The notes under the pieces are model-generated. The model was not told where the DNA came from. It searched no databases and saw only the letters and a list, made by a program, of their open reading frames with translations. A stretch of 64,000 nucleotides of DNA from Microbacteriaceae bacterium. Lineage in GTDB: Bacteria; Actinomycetota; Actinomycetes; Actinomycetales; Microbacteriaceae. Position numbers and translations under genes: made by a program. The number at the start of each line of letters is the position of its first letter. Position 1 is the first letter of the stretch. The stretch is taken from NCBI GenBank assembly GCA_025352325.1, contig JANXTR010000028.1:1-64000 (forward strand). The letters are read 5' to 3'. Shown here piece by piece: positions 41,823-50,440 of this stretch.

Positions 41823-42635
41823 ATGGAGTTCTCCCCGGCATTCCGGATTGGTCTGCGCATCTGCATGTGGATCGGCCTGGCGCTGCTGTATATCCCGCTG
41901 ATCCTCATCGTCGTCAACTCGTTCAACGCCTCGAAGACCTTCGCGTTCCCGCCGACCGGATTCACACTCGAGTGGTGGATCGCCGCCTCCCGCAGCACGG
42001 GAGCAGTCAATGCCCTCGGCACGTCGATCGTCGCCGGCGTCGGGGCGACGGTCATCGCTCTGCTCCTCGGGACCATGGCGGCCTTCGCCGTGCAGCGCTA
42101 CCGCTTTTTCGGGCGCAACACGATCAGCTTCCTGGTCGCGCTCCCGATCACCCTTCCAGGCATTGTCACCGGACTCGCGCTGTTCTCCACGTTCTCGGCG
42201 GTGCTCGGCCCCGTCGGTGTCGGCCTCGGGATCGGCACGGTCATCGTCGGGCATGCCACCTTCTGCATCGTCATCGTCTTCAACAACGTGCAGGCTCGGC
42301 TCCGTCGACTCGGTACCTCGCTCGAGGAGGCCTCTGCCGACCTGGGCGGGACGGGCTGGCAGACGTTCCGCTATGTGACGTTCCCCAGCATCCGGGGCGC
42401 TCTGGTGGCCGGCGCGCTGCTCGCCTTCGCGCTGAGCTTCGACGAGATCGTCGTCACCACCTTCACGGCCGGTGCCGAAGTGCAGACGCTCCCGATCTGG
42501 ATCTTCGGCAACCTATTCCGACCGAACCAGGCGCCCGTGGTGAACGTCGTCGCGGCAGTGCTGACGATCGTGGCGATCGTGCCGGTGTGGCTGAGCCAGA
42601 GGCTGGCGGGCGACTCGGTCACGAGTCGGGTGTAG
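41823..42635 (+). CDS. Polyamine-type ABC transporter permease, PotC-like
   Basis: Second permease of the importer, 270 residues and six hydrophobic segments. The EAA loop is LEEASADLGGTGWQTFRYVTFPSI. The N-terminal helix leads into NSFNASKTFAFPPTGFTLEWW, a stretch typical of PotC. ATG at 41823 directly follows a TGA. It is the last gene of the transporter operon and converges with menC. Confidence 0.92.
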   Translation: MEFSPAFRIGLRICMWIGLALLYIPLILIVVNSFNASKTFAFPPTGFTLEWWIAASRSTGAVNALGTSIVAGVGATVIALLLGTMAAFAVQRYRFFGRNTISFLVALPITLPGIVTGLALFSTFSAVLGPVGVGLGIGTVIVGHATFCIVIVFNNVQARLRRLGTSLEEASADLGGTGWQTFRYVTFPSIRGALVAGALLAFALSFDEIVVTTFTAGAEVQTLPIWIFGNLFRPNQAPVVNVVAAVLTIVAIVPVWLSQRLAGDSVTSRV

Positions 42636-42664
42636 CAGGCGGGTCTCGAGACGCTGCGTCGCTG

Positions 42665-43648
42665 CTACTCGACCAGCGAGTTGTAGCAGCGCTCCAGGCG
42701 GGCGCGCCACCAGAGCTCGCGGACGTCGGCGGCGGCGAAGCGCGTGAGAGCTTCATCGTCGAGCTCGACCCGCGTCACGGGGATCGACCCGTCGGCCGCG
42801 ATCAGCGGGGCGATCGCGACATCCGCCTCGAAGAGCCCGACCGTGGCCAGGCCGCAGTCGAAGTCGAGCTCGGGGATCGCGGCGGCGAGGGACGCGCCCA
42901 TCGAGATGCCGACCGAGGTCTCGAGCGCGCTCGACACGACGACCGGCAGGCCGGCCTCGGCGATGATCTCGAGGGCCCGGTGGATGCCGCCCAACGGCTG
43001 CGCCTTGATCACCAGCAGGTCGGCGGCCCCGGCACGCGCCACGGCGAGCGGATCCTCCGCCTGACGCACGCTCTCGTCCGCCGCGATCGGCAGCTGCCAG
43101 TCGTGCAGCCGTCCGCGCAGCTCGACGAGCTCCGCGACGGATGCGCAGGGCTGTTCGAGGTACTCGAGGTCGAAGCCGGCGAGGGCGTGGGCGGCGTGCT
43201 CCGCCTCGTCCACGTTCCAGCCGCCGTTCGCGTCGACGCGAATGCGACCCTCCGGCCCCAGGAACGCGCGCGTGGCCCGGACGCGCGCCACGTCATCCGA
43301 CAGTTGCTGCCCCGGCTCGGCGACCTTCACCTTCACCGTGCGGGTGCCGGCATAGCGGGCGAGGATGCCTTCGACGGCGTCGGCGGGCACGGCCGGGAGG
43401 GTCGCGTTGACGGGGATGCGGTCGCGGATCGCCGGGGGAGTCGGCACCCAGCCGAAGTCGATCGCGCCGCGGAGCCAGTTCGAGGCCTCGGCGTCGTCGT
43501 ACTCGGTGAAGGGCGAGAACTCGGTCCAGCCCTGCGGTCCGCGCAGCAGCATCGCCTCGCGCAGCTCGATTCCGCGGAATCGCGTCACCAGGGGCAGGGC
43601 GACGACGCGCGCGTCCGCGAGCAGTTCCGACAGCGATGGCATTTCCAC
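42665..43648 (-). CDS. menC: o-Succinylbenzoate synthase
   Basis: Enolase-superfamily enzyme of menaquinone synthesis that dehydrates SHCHC to o-succinylbenzoate, 327 residues. The catalytic Lys pair is in TVKVKVAEPG, the metal ligands in RVDANGGW, YLEQPC and AADESV, and the second catalytic Lys in VIKAQPLGG. GTG at 43648 starts the protein. It is the only men gene between 42.6 and 49.4 kb on the minus strand and is separated from menE by two small membrane-protein genes. Confidence 0.95.
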   Translation of the reverse strand: MEMPSLSELLADARVVALPLVTRFRGIELREAMLLRGPQGWTEFSPFTEYDDAEASNWLRGAIDFGWVPTPPAIRDRIPVNATLPAVPADAVEGILARYAGTRTVKVKVAEPGQQLSDDVARVRATRAFLGPEGRIRVDANGGWNVDEAEHAAHALAGFDLEYLEQPCASVAELVELRGRLHDWQLPIAADESVRQAEDPLAVARAGAADLLVIKAQPLGGIHRALEIIAEAGLPVVVSSALETSVGISMGASLAAAIPELDFDCGLATVGLFEADVAIAPLIAADGSIPVTRVELDDEALTRFAAADVRELWWRARLERCYNSLVE

Positions 43649-43816
43649 GCGGCCAGTCTGTCGCGTGGGGTTACCAAATCAAGGCTGAAACGGGGTGGGG
43701 AGCGCATCCGCTCCCGGATTTGGCTCCGATCGGTCGTGCGGACCTTGATTCGGCAACACCCGACGGCCGCCCAACCGCGTGGCTAGGCTGAGGCCAGGCG
43801 ACGAAGGGAGCTGCGC

Positions 43817-44284
43817 ATGAGCGTTCCGCCTCCACAGAAGACGCCGGCCACGCGACCGACGAGCAACATCCGGCCGGCGGGGATCGGCGCCAGCTACGCC
43901 CTCAACCCGACGCCGCAGGGCCGGGCCGCCGGCTATGTCCCGGTCGCCCCGCTCGGACACACCGAGGTGATCGCGAACGCGCCGACGCTCGGGCAGTTCT
44001 GGCGCAGCGACATCCGCCGCACGACGGGCGGACGACGTCCGCGCTGGGCGGGTCTCACCGCCTTCTGGGTCGGCCTCGCGGCGATCGGTTTTCTCGTGAT
44101 CGGCACCGTGATCGGCGTCTCGACGTTGGCCGCCATCGCGCTGCCGCTCAGCACGGTCGCCCTCTTCTTCGCGATCATCGCGATCATCGCCGGGGTGGGC
44201 CGGGCGCTGGGATTCTTCGGGTTGATCTTGGCCCTCATCGGCAACGTCGTCGTCGTCGACTGGTTCCTGCACCTGTTCAGCTAG
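43817..44284 (+). CDS. Small multi-span membrane protein of unknown function
   Basis: A 155-residue protein with a Pro/Arg-rich cytoplasmic N-terminus of about 80 residues and three hydrophobic segments to the end (AGLTAFWVGLAAIGFLVIGTV and two more). GAAGGGAG precedes the ATG. It and the following gene are similar in length and layout, and both lie in the gap between menC and menE. No family function is known to me. Confidence 0.75.
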   Translation: MSVPPPQKTPATRPTSNIRPAGIGASYALNPTPQGRAAGYVPVAPLGHTEVIANAPTLGQFWRSDIRRTTGGRRPRWAGLTAFWVGLAAIGFLVIGTVIGVSTLAAIALPLSTVALFFAIIAIIAGVGRALGFFGLILALIGNVVVVDWFLHLFS

Positions 44285-44303
44285 CCCGGCTTAGGCTGGG
44301 ATC

Positions 44304-44678
44304 GTGGACGACGCTCAGGATGCCGAGGCTCCGATTGAGCCGCCGACTGCCCCAGTCGGCGGCCTCGCCCCGGGGATGACGATCATCCGCCGGGTGCGGC
44401 GCCCGCCGCGCTGGCCCGGGATCCTCGCCTGCATATTCTCCGTGCTGATGCTCGCCGCCACAGGCGCGGGGATCCAGGTGGCAGCGACCGGTGACTACGC
44501 GACCTCGACCGGCCTCGCCTATGCGGCCATCGCCTTGAGCGTCGCCGCCATCCTGTTGGGCCTCGTCGCCTTCGTGCGTCGCTGGGGTCGGCCCGCCGGC
44601 ATCGTCGGGGCGATCGTCGCGGTGCTCGGCAACCCGCTCGTGTTGCTGTACGTCCTGGGTTCGCTGAGCGGATCGTGA
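44304..44678 (+). CDS. Small membrane protein of unknown function
   Basis: A 124-residue protein starting with GTG: an acidic, Pro-rich lead of 40 residues, then three hydrophobic segments (GILACIFSVLMLAATGAG and two more). Its stop overlaps the GTG of menE (GTGA), so it is translated with the quinone gene. It may be related to the preceding membrane protein. Function unknown. Confidence 0.78.
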   Translation: MDDAQDAEAPIEPPTAPVGGLAPGMTIIRRVRRPPRWPGILACIFSVLMLAATGAGIQVAATGDYATSTGLAYAAIALSVAAILLGLVAFVRRWGRPAGIVGAIVAVLGNPLVLLYVLGSLSGS

Positions 44679-45850
44679 GACGTCTCCGCGTCATCGCGCC
44701 CGGCGATGGGGTGCTCGACGAGCTGCGGGCGGCCCTCGCGGGCGGCGACGCCATCCTGGTCGCACCGCAGGCGGCCGGAGCGTCGGGCGCCGCAGCAGCA
44801 GGCGCGACCGACCTCGACCTCCCCCGGACGGTCGAGCGGCGCGTCGCCCTGGTCGTCCAGACCAGCGGCTCGACCGGACGTCCGAAGCGGGTCGCCCTCT
44901 CGGCCGACGCCCTGCTCGCCAACGCGGCCGCCAGCGAGTCCGCGCTGGGAGGGCCGGGGCAGTGGGTGCTCGCCGTGCCGACGCACTACATCGCCGGGCT
45001 GAACGTGCTCGCACGATCGCTGGCGGCCGAGACCGAGCCAGTGACGGCACGCGGCGATCATTTCACGGCGGCGGCCTTCCTCGACGCCGTCGAGCGGATG
45101 TCGCACCCGACCCGTTTCACCTCGCTGGTGCCCGCGCAGCTCGCCACCCTGCTCGACGACCCGCGCGCCTCCGCGGCGCTCGCCGGATTCGCGGCCGTGC
45201 TGGTCGGCGGCCAGGCCTCGCCGCGCGCGCTGCTGGACCGGGCCGTGCAGGCGGGCATCCCGGTGCGACGCAGCTACGGCTCGAGCGAGACGAGCGGCGG
45301 CTGCGTGTACGACGGTGTCCCGATCGGCGCCACGACGGTGAAGCTGGTCGACGGCGAGGTGTGGCTTGGCGGGCCAAGCCTGGCCGAGGGCTACCTCGGC
45401 GATCCCGAGCTGACGGCGGAGCGCTTCGTCCATGAGGCCGGGGTGCTCTGGTTCCGAACCGCCGACGGGGGCCAGCTCGCGACGGGCTCGGACGGCGACC
45501 GCCTCACGGTGACCGGCCGCCGCGACGACGTGCTCATCTCGGGCGGCGTGAAGGTGGCGCTCGCCGCGGTCGAGCGCGTGCTGCGCGAGCTGCCCGGGTT
45601 CGGGGACGCGGTCGTGGTGGCCGTCCCGGATGAGCGCTGGGGCGAGGTCCCCGTCGTGGTGGTCGGGGAGGACGGCGCAGGACACCCGGCAATCCGTAAC
45701 GAGGATCGCGCTCGGGCCGCGATCGTCGTCGAGCTGGGCGTCGCAGCTCGACCCGCCCGCTTCATCCGGCTGGATACCCTTCCCCTCCTGTCCAGCGGCA
45801 AAGTCGACCGGCTGGCCGTGCGCACGATCGCCCTCGGCGCCCCTCGGTAG
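44675..45850 (+). CDS. menE: o-Succinylbenzoate-CoA ligase
   Basis: Adenylate-forming ligase of 391 residues that activates o-succinylbenzoate with CoA. The AMP-binding loop is VVQTSGSTGRPKRV near residue 60, the YGSSETSGGCVYDG segment is the second core motif, and the hinge/C-terminal domain shows TGRRDDVLISGGVKV and the catalytic Lys in LLSSGKVDR. It is shorter than typical MenE at the N-terminus, as seen in actinobacteria. It overlaps the upstream membrane-protein gene and is 9 bases from menA. Confidence 0.95.
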   Translation: MRRLRVIAPGDGVLDELRAALAGGDAILVAPQAAGASGAAAAGATDLDLPRTVERRVALVVQTSGSTGRPKRVALSADALLANAAASESALGGPGQWVLAVPTHYIAGLNVLARSLAAETEPVTARGDHFTAAAFLDAVERMSHPTRFTSLVPAQLATLLDDPRASAALAGFAAVLVGGQASPRALLDRAVQAGIPVRRSYGSSETSGGCVYDGVPIGATTVKLVDGEVWLGGPSLAEGYLGDPELTAERFVHEAGVLWFRTADGGQLATGSDGDRLTVTGRRDDVLISGGVKVALAAVERVLRELPGFGDAVVVAVPDERWGEVPVVVVGEDGAGHPAIRNEDRARAAIVVELGVAARPARFIRLDTLPLLSSGKVDRLAVRTIALGAPR

Positions 45851-45859
45851 ACTTCGCGC

Positions 45860-46894
45860 GTGGCGAAGCAGCAGCGCATGGACCCCCGGCGGACCGACCG
45901 GGCACGGGGCACGACCCCCTCGAAACCGACCCAGGGCAAGAACCGCGGCAAGAGCGGGCATCCGGGTGGACGGCTCACCTCGGAGGCGCGTCCGGCGACG
46001 CTCGGCACCTGGATCGCCGGTGCCCGCCCGCAGACCCTGCTGCTTGCGATCGCACCGGTCGCGGTCGGCACGGGGGCGGCATCCCTCGACCTGCCCAGCT
46101 GGCACACCCATTGGGTGCGCGCGGTGCTCGCGCTGATCGTTGCGCTGGCCCTGCAGATCGCCGTGAACTACGCCAACGACTACTCGGATGGCGTGCGCGG
46201 CACCGACAAGAACCGCGTCGGTCCGGCGCGGCTGGTCGGCTCCGGCCGGGTCAAGCCGCGTGCGGTGCTGACGGTCGCGTTGGTGTTCTTCGGCATCGCA
46301 GCGGTGGCGGGCGTCATCCTGGTCTGGCGCAGCGGGGAGTGGTGGCTGTTGGCGGTCGGCGCGGTCTGCATCGCAGCCGGGTGGTTCTACACCGGCGGCA
46401 AGCGCCCGTACGGCTACTACGCCCTGGGCGAGGTCGCCGTGTTCCTGTTCTTCGGCATCGTGCCGGTCGCCGGGACGATGTACACCCAGACCGGGACGGT
46501 CAACCTGGAGGCTTGGCTCGGCGGCGTCGCGATCGGGGCGTTCGCCTGCGCGGTGCTCGTCGTCAACAACCTGCGCGATCGGGAGCAGGATGCCGTGAGC
46601 CGCAAGCGAACGCTGGCGGTGTTCCTCGGCAACCGGGGCACCCGCGCGCTCTACGTCGTGCTGATGCTCGTCCCGCTCGCGCTCCTGGCCTTCTACGCGA
46701 TCTTCTACCCGCTGGCGGGCTTCGTCTACTTCGACGCTCTGCTCGTGCTGCCGGCCATCCTCATCGTGATCCTCGCGAAGACCGCGCCCGAGTACGTGAC
46801 CGCCCTGAAGGTCACCCTGTTCGCCGCGTTCCTCTACGGGATCGGGCTCGGGGCGTCGCTGGCGTTCTGGGGACCGCCGTCGATCGGCGGCTGA
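45860..46894 (+). CDS. menA: 1,4-Dihydroxy-2-naphthoate polyprenyltransferase
   Basis: Integral membrane prenyltransferase of 344 residues that joins the polyprenyl tail to the naphthoate head group. The Asp-rich motif NYANDYSDGVRGTDK binds the diphosphate through magnesium, and a second acidic motif NNLRDREQDA lies in a later loop. An unusually long basic N-terminal lead of about 45 residues precedes the first helix. GTG at 45860 starts it. The polyprenyl donor would come from the synthase at 52574-53641. Confidence 0.95.
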   Translation: MAKQQRMDPRRTDRARGTTPSKPTQGKNRGKSGHPGGRLTSEARPATLGTWIAGARPQTLLLAIAPVAVGTGAASLDLPSWHTHWVRAVLALIVALALQIAVNYANDYSDGVRGTDKNRVGPARLVGSGRVKPRAVLTVALVFFGIAAVAGVILVWRSGEWWLLAVGAVCIAAGWFYTGGKRPYGYYALGEVAVFLFFGIVPVAGTMYTQTGTVNLEAWLGGVAIGAFACAVLVVNNLRDREQDAVSRKRTLAVFLGNRGTRALYVVLMLVPLALLAFYAIFYPLAGFVYFDALLVLPAILIVILAKTAPEYVTALKVTLFAAFLYGIGLGASLAFWGPPSIGG

Positions 46895-46926
46895 GCCGAC
46901 CCGCGCCGGGCCCGGCCGCGGGCGGG

Positions 46927-47211
46927 CTACTGCTCGCCGCGAGCGCTGTCTTCCGCGTCCTCGTCGCTTCCGACCTTGACCTTCGCAACCGTCCCTGTGC
47001 TCGCGCGCGCATTGACGAGCTCGAGGGCGACGCGGTCGCGCAAGGGCTTGAGGAAGATGTACGAGACACAGAGGGCCAGGACCGCGCCGCCGACGCCCGC
47101 GATCGCCCACGCGATGGTGGGGAAGGCCGAGACGGTCAGCACGTAGAGGATGCCGAACAGCACCGCGAACAGGCCGAGGCGCAGAGCGGAGTAGAGGATC
47201 CAGGCGCGCAC
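46927..47211 (-). CDS. DUF4229-type small membrane protein
   Basis: A 94-residue protein with two membrane segments (ILYSALRLGLFAVLFGILYVL and IAWAIAGVGGAVLALCVSYIF), then FLKPLRDRVALELVNARA and an acidic tail. This matches the DUF4229 family often encoded among actinobacterial menaquinone genes. GTG at 47211 is chosen since the upstream frame runs into the divergent gene. Convergent with menA. Function unknown. Confidence 0.82.
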   Translation of the reverse strand: MRAWILYSALRLGLFAVLFGILYVLTVSAFPTIAWAIAGVGGAVLALCVSYIFLKPLRDRVALELVNARASTGTVAKVKVGSDEDAEDSARGEQ

Positions 47212-47259
47212 GTCGCACAGTCTAAGCGCGGCGACTGGGAGCCGATCTAGACTCAGAGC

Positions 47260-47613
47260 ATGGTCAAGATCCTGGTGCCGATCGTCGTCTTGTTGATGGT
47301 CTTCTCCGTGGTTGACATCGCGGTCCTGGAGCGCAGCAGAGTGCGATTCCTGCCCAAGCTGGCGTGGATCGTACTGGTCGTCGTGCTGCCGATCGCCGGA
47401 CCCGTGATCTGGTTCATCGTCGGGCGAGGCCGTCCGGGCGAGGGCTACTCGGTCGCATCGACGAACCCCACGATTCACCGCCTCGGACCGATCGCACCCG
47501 ATGACGACCCCGACTTCCTCGGTCGGCTGCACCGCGAGCAGGAGCAGGAGCAGCGCATCCGCGAGTTGGAGAAGCGCCTCAACGAACTCGGCGATGACGC
47601 TCCCGGAAAGTGA
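47260..47613 (+). CDS. PLDc_N-type membrane protein
   Basis: A 117-residue protein with two membrane segments that match the N-terminal domain of phospholipase D/cardiolipin synthase-like proteins (LPKLAWIVLVVVLPIAGPVIWFIVGRGRP). The catalytic HKD domains are absent, so it is only the membrane anchor portion. The C-terminal 40 residues are a charged coiled coil (HREQEQEQRIRELEKRLNEL). Its stop overlaps the GTG of menD. Its role in the quinone operon is unknown. Confidence 0.88.
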   Translation: MVKILVPIVVLLMVFSVVDIAVLERSRVRFLPKLAWIVLVVVLPIAGPVIWFIVGRGRPGEGYSVASTNPTIHRLGPIAPDDDPDFLGRLHREQEQEQRIRELEKRLNELGDDAPGK

Positions 47614-49325
47614 CTGAGTCGCTGGCGAGCGTCGCAGCCACGGCTCTGCTCGCGGAGTTCATCGCCTCGGGCGTGACCGACCTGGTGCTCAGCCCCGGGT
47701 CGCGCTCGCAGGCCCTCGCCCTCGCCGCCGCCCAGTTCGAGCGCGCCGGGTTGCTGCGGCTGCGGGTGCGCATTGACGAGCGCTCGGCCGGCTTCCTCGC
47801 GCTCGGCCTCGCCGTGGAGACGCGCCGCCCGGTGCTCATCGTCGTCACCTCGGGGACCGCCGTCGCCGAGCTGCACCCCGCCGTGCTCGAGGCGTCGCAC
47901 TCCGGCGTCCCGCTCATCGTGCTCAGCGCCGACCGGCCGAGCGAGCTGCTCGGCGTCGGGGCGAATCAGACCACCGTGCAGCCCGGGATCTTCGGGTCTG
48001 CGGTCGAGAGATCCTGGGATGTCGCGCCTCCGGCGGGAGCGTTCGACGAGGATCCCGCCGCCTCGGCCCGCGTGCTCGTCGCCGAGGTGCTGACCGGCAT
48101 CCGCGGCCCGCGTCACGTCAACCTCGCCTATCGCGAGCCGCTCTCATCGCCTGTGCGGCTGCCCGACGTCGAGCCCGGCGACTGGCCGCCGGCCCCGGCG
48201 CCGTTCGAGGTGATCGAGCTGCAGCCCGGGCCCGGGACGGTCGTCGTCGCGGGCACGGGGGCGGGAGCCGAGGCGGAGGCCGCCGCGCGCGCGTTGGGAG
48301 CTCCGCTGCTGGCCGAGGTGGCGAGCGGCGCGCGCTTCGGGCCGAACCTGGTCGCGTCCTATCGCGAGCTACTGCGGGCCGCAAACTTTCGGGACCGGAT
48401 CGAGCGCGTCATCGTGTTCGGGCATCCGACCCTCAGCCGTGAGGTGCCCGCGCTGATCCAGAGCGGGCGAGTCGAGACGATCGTCGTGCGCGGCTCCGGT
48501 CCTGGCCGCCGTCGCGACGACTTCAATCCCGGTCGACGCGTGAGCCGATTCGCGGATGCCGTCACCGTCGCCGACGGACCGGCAGCCCTCGAGGCGTCCC
48601 GGACGTGGGTCGGGCGCTGGGTGCAGACGTCGCGCGCGCTCCTCGAGGAGGGCGAGGCCGCCGACCCGGGGTCGGCTCCGGGTGCCGCGCTCACCGACGA
48701 CTACCGCGAGCGCGCGGCCTTCGCGCGCACCCAGCTGGAGGCGCTGCGCGCCCCGGTCACGCGGCGGGCTCTCGCCCTCGCGGTCTGGAACGCGAGCTGG
48801 CCGCACGATCGCCTTGTGCTCGCCTCGTCGCGCCTCATTCGCGAACTCGATCAGGTGGCGCCTGGCAAGAAGATCCCGGTGCACAGCAACCGCGGTCTGG
48901 CGGGGATCGACGGAACGATCGCGACCGCGACCGGAATCGCCCTCGCCCAGCAGGCCGCGGGCGACTCCGCCGACTCGAGTCGCGGCATCACGCGCGTGCT
49001 GCTCGGCGATCTCGCGATGCTGCACGACGCGGGCTCGCTGCTGGCGGGCGTCGGTGAGGAGCGTCCGCGGATGCAGCTGATCGTCGGCAACGACGGCGGT
49101 GGCACCATCTTCGACGGGCTCGAGGTCTCCTCGATCTTTCCCGTGGGCAGCCCGGATGCCGCGCTCCTCGACCGCGTCATGCTCACCCCCCAGCGCGTTG
49201 ACCTGGCCGCGCTCGCCGCCGCCTACGGCTGGGAGTACCGCCTCGTCACCAGCCGCGGCGAGCTCGACCCGGCGCTCTCTCCCCGCGACGAGCGCGTGCT
49301 CGTCGAGGTGCCGCTCGAGCGCTGA
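47610..49325 (+). CDS. menD: SEPHCHC synthase
   Basis: Thiamine-diphosphate enzyme of 571 residues that adds 2-oxoglutarate to isochorismate. The N-terminal pyrimidine domain begins with the MenD signature VLSPGSRSQALALAA and carries the catalytic Glu in RIDERSAGFLALG. The C-terminal cofactor domain shows the GD...N motif as LLGDLAMLHDAGSLL followed by LIVGNDGGGTIF. GTG at 47610 overlaps the upstream membrane-protein gene. Isochorismate would be supplied by the MenF-type enzyme 1 kb downstream. Confidence 0.96.
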   Translation: MTESLASVAATALLAEFIASGVTDLVLSPGSRSQALALAAAQFERAGLLRLRVRIDERSAGFLALGLAVETRRPVLIVVTSGTAVAELHPAVLEASHSGVPLIVLSADRPSELLGVGANQTTVQPGIFGSAVERSWDVAPPAGAFDEDPAASARVLVAEVLTGIRGPRHVNLAYREPLSSPVRLPDVEPGDWPPAPAPFEVIELQPGPGTVVVAGTGAGAEAEAAARALGAPLLAEVASGARFGPNLVASYRELLRAANFRDRIERVIVFGHPTLSREVPALIQSGRVETIVVRGSGPGRRRDDFNPGRRVSRFADAVTVADGPAALEASRTWVGRWVQTSRALLEEGEAADPGSAPGAALTDDYRERAAFARTQLEALRAPVTRRALALAVWNASWPHDRLVLASSRLIRELDQVAPGKKIPVHSNRGLAGIDGTIATATGIALAQQAAGDSADSSRGITRVLLGDLAMLHDAGSLLAGVGEERPRMQLIVGNDGGGTIFDGLEVSSIFPVGSPDAALLDRVMLTPQRVDLAALAAAYGWEYRLVTSRGELDPALSPRDERVLVEVPLER

Positions 49326-49374
49326 GCCCGGCAGTCCGTATCGGTTGCGCCCGTCGCGCGCTAGCGTGACGGTC

Positions 49375-50229
49375 ATGGACGAGTTCCGCGACATCGAACC
49401 CCTGCTGCGCGCCGGGGACGGCTTCGACCTCGGGGCGGTGGACACGGCATCCACTCCGGGTTTCGAACACGGCGGCAAGCACGGGAAGAAGCAGGGGCAG
49501 GCCGCCCTTGCCGAGGGCGCCGTCGAACTCGCAGACCTGCAGGAGAAGCTCTACGCCGGCGGGCTCGACGGCGATCAGCGGCGCGTCCTGCTCGTGCTGC
49601 AGGCGATGGATACCGCCGGCAAGGGCGGCATCGTCGGGCACGTGGTCGGGTCGGTGAACCCGTACGGCGTGCACATCGCCGCGTTCAAGGCGCCGACCGA
49701 CGAGGAGAAGGCGCACGACTTCCTGTGGCGCATCCGGAAGCAGCTGCCGGCCGCCGGCATGCTCGGTGTCTTCGACCGCTCCCACTACGAAGACGTGCTC
49801 GTGCATCGCGTGCGGCACTTCTCGACGCCCGAGGAGATCGAGGCGCGCTACGGCATCATCAACGACTTCGAGAAGGAGATCACCGACGCCGGCACCACCG
49901 TCATCAAGGTGATGCTCCACATCTCGCCCGCCGAGCAGAAGTCACGCCTCGAGGCACGGCTCGACGACCCGACCAAGCACTGGAAGTTCAACCCCGGCGA
50001 CCTCAACGACCGCTCCCTCTGGCCCGGCTTCATGGAGGCGTACCAGATCGCGATCACCCGCACCTCGGCGGATGCCGCACCCTGGTATGTGATCCCCGCC
50101 GACCACAAGTGGTACGCCCGCCTCGCCGTGCAGCAACTGCTCATCGACGCTCTGATGCGGTTCGGGCAGGACTGGCCGGCCGCCGACTTCGACGTGGCGG
50201 AGCAGAAGGCGCGGCTCGCGGCCGAGTAG
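49375..50229 (+). CDS. Polyphosphate kinase 2 family protein
   Basis: PPK2-type nucleotide phosphotransferase of 284 residues, using polyphosphate to phosphorylate nucleotides. The Walker A motif is MDTAGKGG near residue 80 and the Walker B/lid region is FDRSHYEDVLVHRV. The acceptor loop and KHWKFNPGDLNDRSLW stretch follow the family. ATG at 49375, 50 bases after menD. The region 1-40 is variable and Gly/His/Lys-rich. Class I (diphosphate) or class II (monophosphate) cannot be separated safely here. Confidence 0.93.
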   Translation: MDEFRDIEPLLRAGDGFDLGAVDTASTPGFEHGGKHGKKQGQAALAEGAVELADLQEKLYAGGLDGDQRRVLLVLQAMDTAGKGGIVGHVVGSVNPYGVHIAAFKAPTDEEKAHDFLWRIRKQLPAAGMLGVFDRSHYEDVLVHRVRHFSTPEEIEARYGIINDFEKEITDAGTTVIKVMLHISPAEQKSRLEARLDDPTKHWKFNPGDLNDRSLWPGFMEAYQIAITRTSADAAPWYVIPADHKWYARLAVQQLLIDALMRFGQDWPAADFDVAEQKARLAAE

Positions 50230-50343
50230 CTGCGACATGTGCCGGTTGGCTCGCGCCCATCGTGTTGCTGAGGAGTCACGAATCACCAGTGCGACCCTCG
50301 ATCACTGTGACACGCATCGACGGCTCGCGAGCGGCTAACCCTC

Positions 50344-50404
50344 GCCGAGGAGTCGCGATCGGTCACTTGCGACGCCGACGACCCACCAATCGCAACTCCT
50401 CGGC
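50344..50404. repeat. Palindromic intergenic repeat, second REP-like type
   Basis: GCCGAGGAGTCGCGAT (50344-50359) pairs with ATCGCAACTCCTCGGC (50389-50404) with one mismatch around a 29-base centre. A diverged copy of the left arm lies upstream at about 50267-50295 (GCTGAGGAGTCACGA, ending GTGCGAC). It occupies the gap between the convergent PPK2 and isochorismate synthase genes and differs in sequence from the 61-bp element. Confidence 0.75.
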
Positions 50405-50440
50405 TAAGGGAGCAGCCCGGCGGGGCGAGCGGTTGCGCAG

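Noticed and set aside
41867-43786. A 639-codon plus-strand open frame
   Set aside because: It is out of frame with the PotC-like gene and antisense to menC, both of which have clear family motifs.
44519-47218. An 899-codon minus-strand open frame
   Set aside because: It is the antisense shadow of menE, menA and neighbours; Arg/Gly/Asp-rich composition and no family motifs, a common artefact at this GC content.
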